Of a stretch of DNA of 64,000 bases, positions 61,397 to 64,000 are shown one piece after another (position 1 is the first letter of the stretch; every line of letters starts with the position of its first letter). The DNA is from JBCAXA01 sp038534295. Its GTDB lineage: Bacteria; Pseudomonadota; Gammaproteobacteria; Steroidobacterales; Woeseiaceae. The translations under genes and the position numbers were made by a program. The notes beneath the pieces were generated by a model. The model saw only the letters and a list, made by a program, of their open reading frames with translations, was not told where the DNA came from and did not search any database. The stretch covers positions 310,001 to 374,000 of the forward strand of contig JBCAXA010000001.1 of assembly GCA_038534295.1 (NCBI GenBank). Reading direction: 5' to 3'.

Positions 61397-62533
61397 ATGG
61401 ATTTTTCTCTCAGCGAAGAACAAACGATGTTGGCCGACAGCGTCGCGCGTTTCATCGACAACGATTACGATTTCGAAACTCGGCAGAAAAATGCCGACAG
61501 CGAACAGGGCTTTAGTGCCGAGAATTGGCAGACCTTTGCCGAGCTAGGGTGGACCGCCGTGCCGTTTGGCGAAGCGGACGGCGGGCTCGACGGCGGTGCG
61601 GTCGAGACGATGCTGCTCATGGAGCAGTTCGGCCGTGGGCTCGTCACCGAACCGTATCTCGCCAGTATCGTCATGGCCGGCGGTGCACTGCGCCGCGCCG
61701 GCACGACCGAGCAACGCGAGCGGTGGCTGCCTGGCCTGATCGAAGGCACAGCGATCGGATCGCTCGCGTTCGCGGAGCCGCAGAGTCGCTACCGCTTGCA
61801 CGACGTTGCAACAACCGCCACGCGCGCCGGTGACCACCATGTCTTGAACGGCCATAAGGCCGTGGTCTTGAACGGCGACAGCGCCACGCATTTCGTTGTC
61901 AGTGCACGATCGGCCGGCGAACGTCGTGACGAGGCGGGCATCAGCTTGTTTGTCGTACCGGCGGACAGCGCCGGCGTGGCACGTCACGGCTACCCCACCG
62001 TTGACGGACTGCGCGCGGCTGAGCTCACCCTCAGCGACGTGCGAGTGCCGGCAGATCACTTGCTCGGCGAGGACGGTGCCGGACTCAAAGTGCTCGAGGC
62101 CACGGTCGACGAAGCAACCTTGGCCGTGGCGGCCGAGGCGCTCGGCATCATGCAGACGCTCAATGCAAAGACCCTGGACTACACCAAGAACCGGACGCAG
62201 TTCGGTGTACCGATCGCGTCGTTTCAGGCGCTGCAGCACCGCATGGTCGAGATGTTCATGGACTGCGAGCAAACTCGCTCGCTGTTGTTTTGGGCGGTCA
62301 TGAGCCAGGACGGCGAGGATGCGGCTCAAGCGCAAGCGGCCGTCAGTGCAGTGAAACACCAAATCGGCACGGCGGGACGCAAGCTCGGCCAGGAGGCGGT
62401 GCAGCTGCACGGCGGTATGGGCGTCACCTGGGAGCTCGACGTCGCCCACTACTTCAAGCGACTGACGATGATCGATACGCTGTTCGGAAACGCGGATTAC
62501 CACCTCGAGCGCTTCGCCACGCTTAGTCGGTAA
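61397..62533 (+). CDS. Acyl-CoA dehydrogenase, small subunit type (PimD-like)
   Basis: The 378-residue protein begins DFSLSEEQTMLADSVARFI, has FAELGWTAVPFGEADGGL and the FAD-region GSLAFAEPQSRYR, and ends with HYFKRLTMIDTLFGNADYHLER, where the classic GxNEIQ end is absent. This is typical of the smaller, partly degenerate partner of heteromeric dehydrogenases, so it probably pairs with the preceding gene product rather than acting alone. Electrons would go to ETF and ETF-QO. Confidence 0.88.
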   Translation: MDFSLSEEQTMLADSVARFIDNDYDFETRQKNADSEQGFSAENWQTFAELGWTAVPFGEADGGLDGGAVETMLLMEQFGRGLVTEPYLASIVMAGGALRRAGTTEQRERWLPGLIEGTAIGSLAFAEPQSRYRLHDVATTATRAGDHHVLNGHKAVVLNGDSATHFVVSARSAGERRDEAGISLFVVPADSAGVARHGYPTVDGLRAAELTLSDVRVPADHLLGEDGAGLKVLEATVDEATLAVAAEALGIMQTLNAKTLDYTKNRTQFGVPIASFQALQHRMVEMFMDCEQTRSLLFWAVMSQDGEDAAQAQAAVSAVKHQIGTAGRKLGQEAVQLHGGMGVTWELDVAHYFKRLTMIDTLFGNADYHLERFATLSR

Positions 62534-62574
62534 GGCTGGGCGCTGCACACACGGGGCGTTACCATCACACGAAC

Positions 62575-63384
62575 GTGACTCGCCCTACGATCAGCATCAC
62601 CACCGACTTTGGCCATCAGGGCCCGTTCGCGGCGGTTATGAAGGCCGTCATCGCCGGACGCTGCCCGAATGCCAATGTCATCGACCTGACCCATGACATA
62701 CCGGTGCACTGGCCGCCGGAAGCGGGCTTCTGGGTTGCGCGCGCCTATCGATATTTTCCGACTGGGACGGTCCACGTCGCGGTCGTCGACCCGGGTGTCG
62801 GCACGGAACGCGACATCGTTGCGGTCGATCTGAACGGCCACCGTTTTCTCGCGCCGGACAACGGTCTGCTTGGCGCACTACTCGACCGGCATCGCGATGC
62901 CCGCTGTTACCGCGTCGACATCAACGCTGTTTGTCAGCGCCTCGCATTGCCCGAACCCAGCATGACGTTCCACGGTCGCGACCTGTTCGCACCCATGGCG
63001 GCCGAGCTCGCCGCTAATCGCCTACCGCTCGCCGAGCTTGGCGACCTGCACAAGGATTGGGTTCCCAGTCAGCTCGATGCACCGCAGCGCCATGCCGCTG
63101 AGGTCATCGGCACCGTTGTGACCATTGATACGTTTGGAAATCTCATCACGAACATCGACGCTGACTGCTTGGCCGGCCTCACTGATCCGGTCGTGTTGGC
63201 CGGCGGACTCAGACTGTCGATGGCGGCGACCTATGGTCGTGTCAATCCCGGCGACTATCTCGCGTTGATCAACTCGTTCAGCGTGGTTGAGATTGCGCGA
63301 GCGGAGTCCAGTGCGAGCGCTGGCCTCGGTATTGGCCGCGGCGCACCGGTTCGTATCGTCGACGCCGCAAGCACCGACCGCTAG
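62575..63384 (+). CDS. SAM hydrolase/chlorinase-fluorinase family protein (DUF62)
   Basis: The 269-residue protein has the SAM-binding features of the family: SITTDFGHQGPF (with the Asp that binds ribose), VVDPGVGTERD, FHGRDLFAP and TFGNLITNID, followed by a C-terminal beta domain. Most bacterial members are SAM hydrolases (adenosine plus methionine); only a few halogenate. Nothing here indicates halogenase activity. It starts with GTG and lies 41 bases after the dehydrogenases. Confidence 0.9.
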   Translation: MTRPTISITTDFGHQGPFAAVMKAVIAGRCPNANVIDLTHDIPVHWPPEAGFWVARAYRYFPTGTVHVAVVDPGVGTERDIVAVDLNGHRFLAPDNGLLGALLDRHRDARCYRVDINAVCQRLALPEPSMTFHGRDLFAPMAAELAANRLPLAELGDLHKDWVPSQLDAPQRHAAEVIGTVVTIDTFGNLITNIDADCLAGLTDPVVLAGGLRLSMAATYGRVNPGDYLALINSFSVVEIARAESSASAGLGIGRGAPVRIVDAASTDR

Positions 63385-63398
63385 TCGAGGCGCTGGGC

Positions 63399-63764
63399 CT
63401 ACTCGAGCGTGACGTAATTGGTGTGCTTGAAACGCGGCGTGCAGATCGCGTAGAAAATCAGATCCGAATCACCGGTGTTGGTTATGCGTTGTTTCGCGCC
63501 GGCGGGAATCCAAATGACGTCGCCCACACCCACCATCTCGTCAATGGTCTCGCCGACCTCGACTCGACCTTCGCCGGCGATGATCAGATAGCGCTCGTTC
63601 GTACCCGTCAATTCATGCCAGGCGGTGGTCACGCCCGGTAGCACGCGTGCCCGCGCAATCGACACTTCGGGATCGGCGAGATCGTTCGACACTTCCTGAA
63701 TGGCACAACGTTCCTCGGTGTCGTATTCGAGAACGTCTGTCGCTCGCCTGACGTCTGCTTCCAT
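63399..63764 (-). CDS. Single-domain cupin protein
   Basis: The 121-residue protein forms one cupin barrel with motif 1-like VLPGVTTAWHELTGTNERYLIIAGEG (only parts quoted) and motif 2-like GDVIWIPAGAKQRITNTGD. It retains one metal-like His (about residue 50) and a Glu (57), so metal binding is uncertain. Its role is unknown. It converges on the SAM hydrolase gene. Confidence 0.85.
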   Translation of the reverse strand: MEADVRRATDVLEYDTEERCAIQEVSNDLADPEVSIARARVLPGVTTAWHELTGTNERYLIIAGEGRVEVGETIDEMVGVGDVIWIPAGAKQRITNTGDSDLIFYAICTPRFKHTNYVTLE

Positions 63765-63779
63765 CCGACGTATTTCCGA

Positions 63780-64000
63780 TCATGACTCGACATAACCGCG
63801 GTCCGCGTACAACGCAAAGCCGCGCTGCGTCAATTCGGCAAGCTCGGCGAACAAGCCAACATCGACGCTGGTGAAATTAAAACACGATTTGCCCTGCATG
63901 CGTTTATTCAGCGGTGTCGACAGGTCGCAAAGCAGTTTGGGCTCAACATAAACCGGCATCAAGTGGTAGCTGATGTAGCGTTTGCGTATACCCACCGACC
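63780..64000 (-). CDS. Conserved hypothetical protein, C-terminal part (truncated by window)
   Basis: The frame is open to the window edge and ends at TGA 63780-63782. About 72 residues are visible. They include YISYHLMPVYVEPKL and KRMQGKSCFNF, followed by LAELTQRGFALYADRGYV, a pattern I have seen in small conserved bacterial proteins of unknown role. A GTG at 63995 could be a start, but similarity appears to begin further upstream. I give no function. Confidence 0.6.
   Translation of the reverse strand, partial: SVGIRKRYISYHLMPVYVEPKLLCDLSTPLNKRMQGKSCFNFTSVDVGLFAELAELTQRGFALYADRGYVES

Noticed and set aside
62575..63384. Possible fluorinase or chlorinase
   Set aside because: Most members of the family are SAM hydrolases, and there is no halogenated metabolite gene nearby.

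Overview
The window is a GC-rich chromosomal segment (roughly 60-65% G+C by eye) from a gammaproteobacterium. The best evidence is gene order. From mltF-tadA through guaA-guaB, xseA, der-bamB-yfgM-hisS, rodZ, rlmN-ndk, iscA-iscS-trmJ and suhB, it follows the region near minute 57 of the Escherichia coli map, with some losses and insertions. RodZ, BamB, YfgM and the SecD/SecF/YajC set support a gammaproteobacterium, and the genes for large NAD-glutamate dehydrogenase, ETF-quinone oxidoreductase, tryptophan dioxygenase and paired acyl-CoA dehydrogenases point to an aerobic catabolic lifestyle. I cannot assign a genus. I saw no insertion sequence, prophage, CRISPR array or rRNA.

Layout. 1-0.6 kb: the 3' end of a type VI secretion gene (tagH), so a T6SS cluster probably lies to the left. 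0.6-11 kb: MAPEG protein, mltF, tadA, guaBA, xseA, an M23 peptidase interrupted by a stop codon, cysteine dioxygenase and a MetX-family acyltransferase. 11-19 kb: a long minus-strand housekeeping operon, ndk-rlmN-pilW-rodZ-hisS-yfgM-bamB-der. 19-22.5 kb: a reduced isc operon (trmJ-iscS-unknown-iscA) divergent from suhB. 22.5-28 kb: queA-tgt-yajC-secD-secF. 28-30 kb: an ECF sigma factor, a putative anti-sigma factor and a PDZ protein. 30-36.8 kb: tRNA-Leu, Nudix hydrolase, fdxA, dsbC, xerD, an acyltransferase, thiolase and ETF-QO. 36.8-46.4 kb: zapE, MarR regulator, kynA, NAD-GDH, NYN/LOTUS protein, gpmA and gamma-carbonic anhydrase. 46.4-56.4 kb: MFS-tesB, an acyl-CoA ligase/SDR operon, nitrilase-EEP-mocA and small envelope proteins. 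56.4-60 kb: a molybdenum cofactor operon (moaA-moaC-mobA-moaD-moaE-hydrolase). 60-64 kb: two acyl-CoA dehydrogenases, a SAM hydrolase-family protein, a cupin and a partial gene.

Functional themes. Acyl-CoA dehydrogenases, ETF-QO, thiolase, acyl-CoA ligase and TesB form a scattered set for acyl-CoA oxidation feeding the quinone pool. Cysteine dioxygenase, a serine/homoserine acyltransferase and IscS all bear on sulfur amino acids.

The observations most worth a second look are: a cysteine-poor, IscU-sized protein lying where iscU should be; the M23 peptidase whose HLHW motif is cut by TGA exactly at the Trp codon; promoters whose -10 boxes end 5-6 bases before the start codon, suggesting leaderless mRNAs; an alpha/beta hydrolase with His where the nucleophile serine belongs; and the sigma/anti-sigma/PDZ trio. 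No wholly new multi-gene defence or biosynthetic system could be supported.
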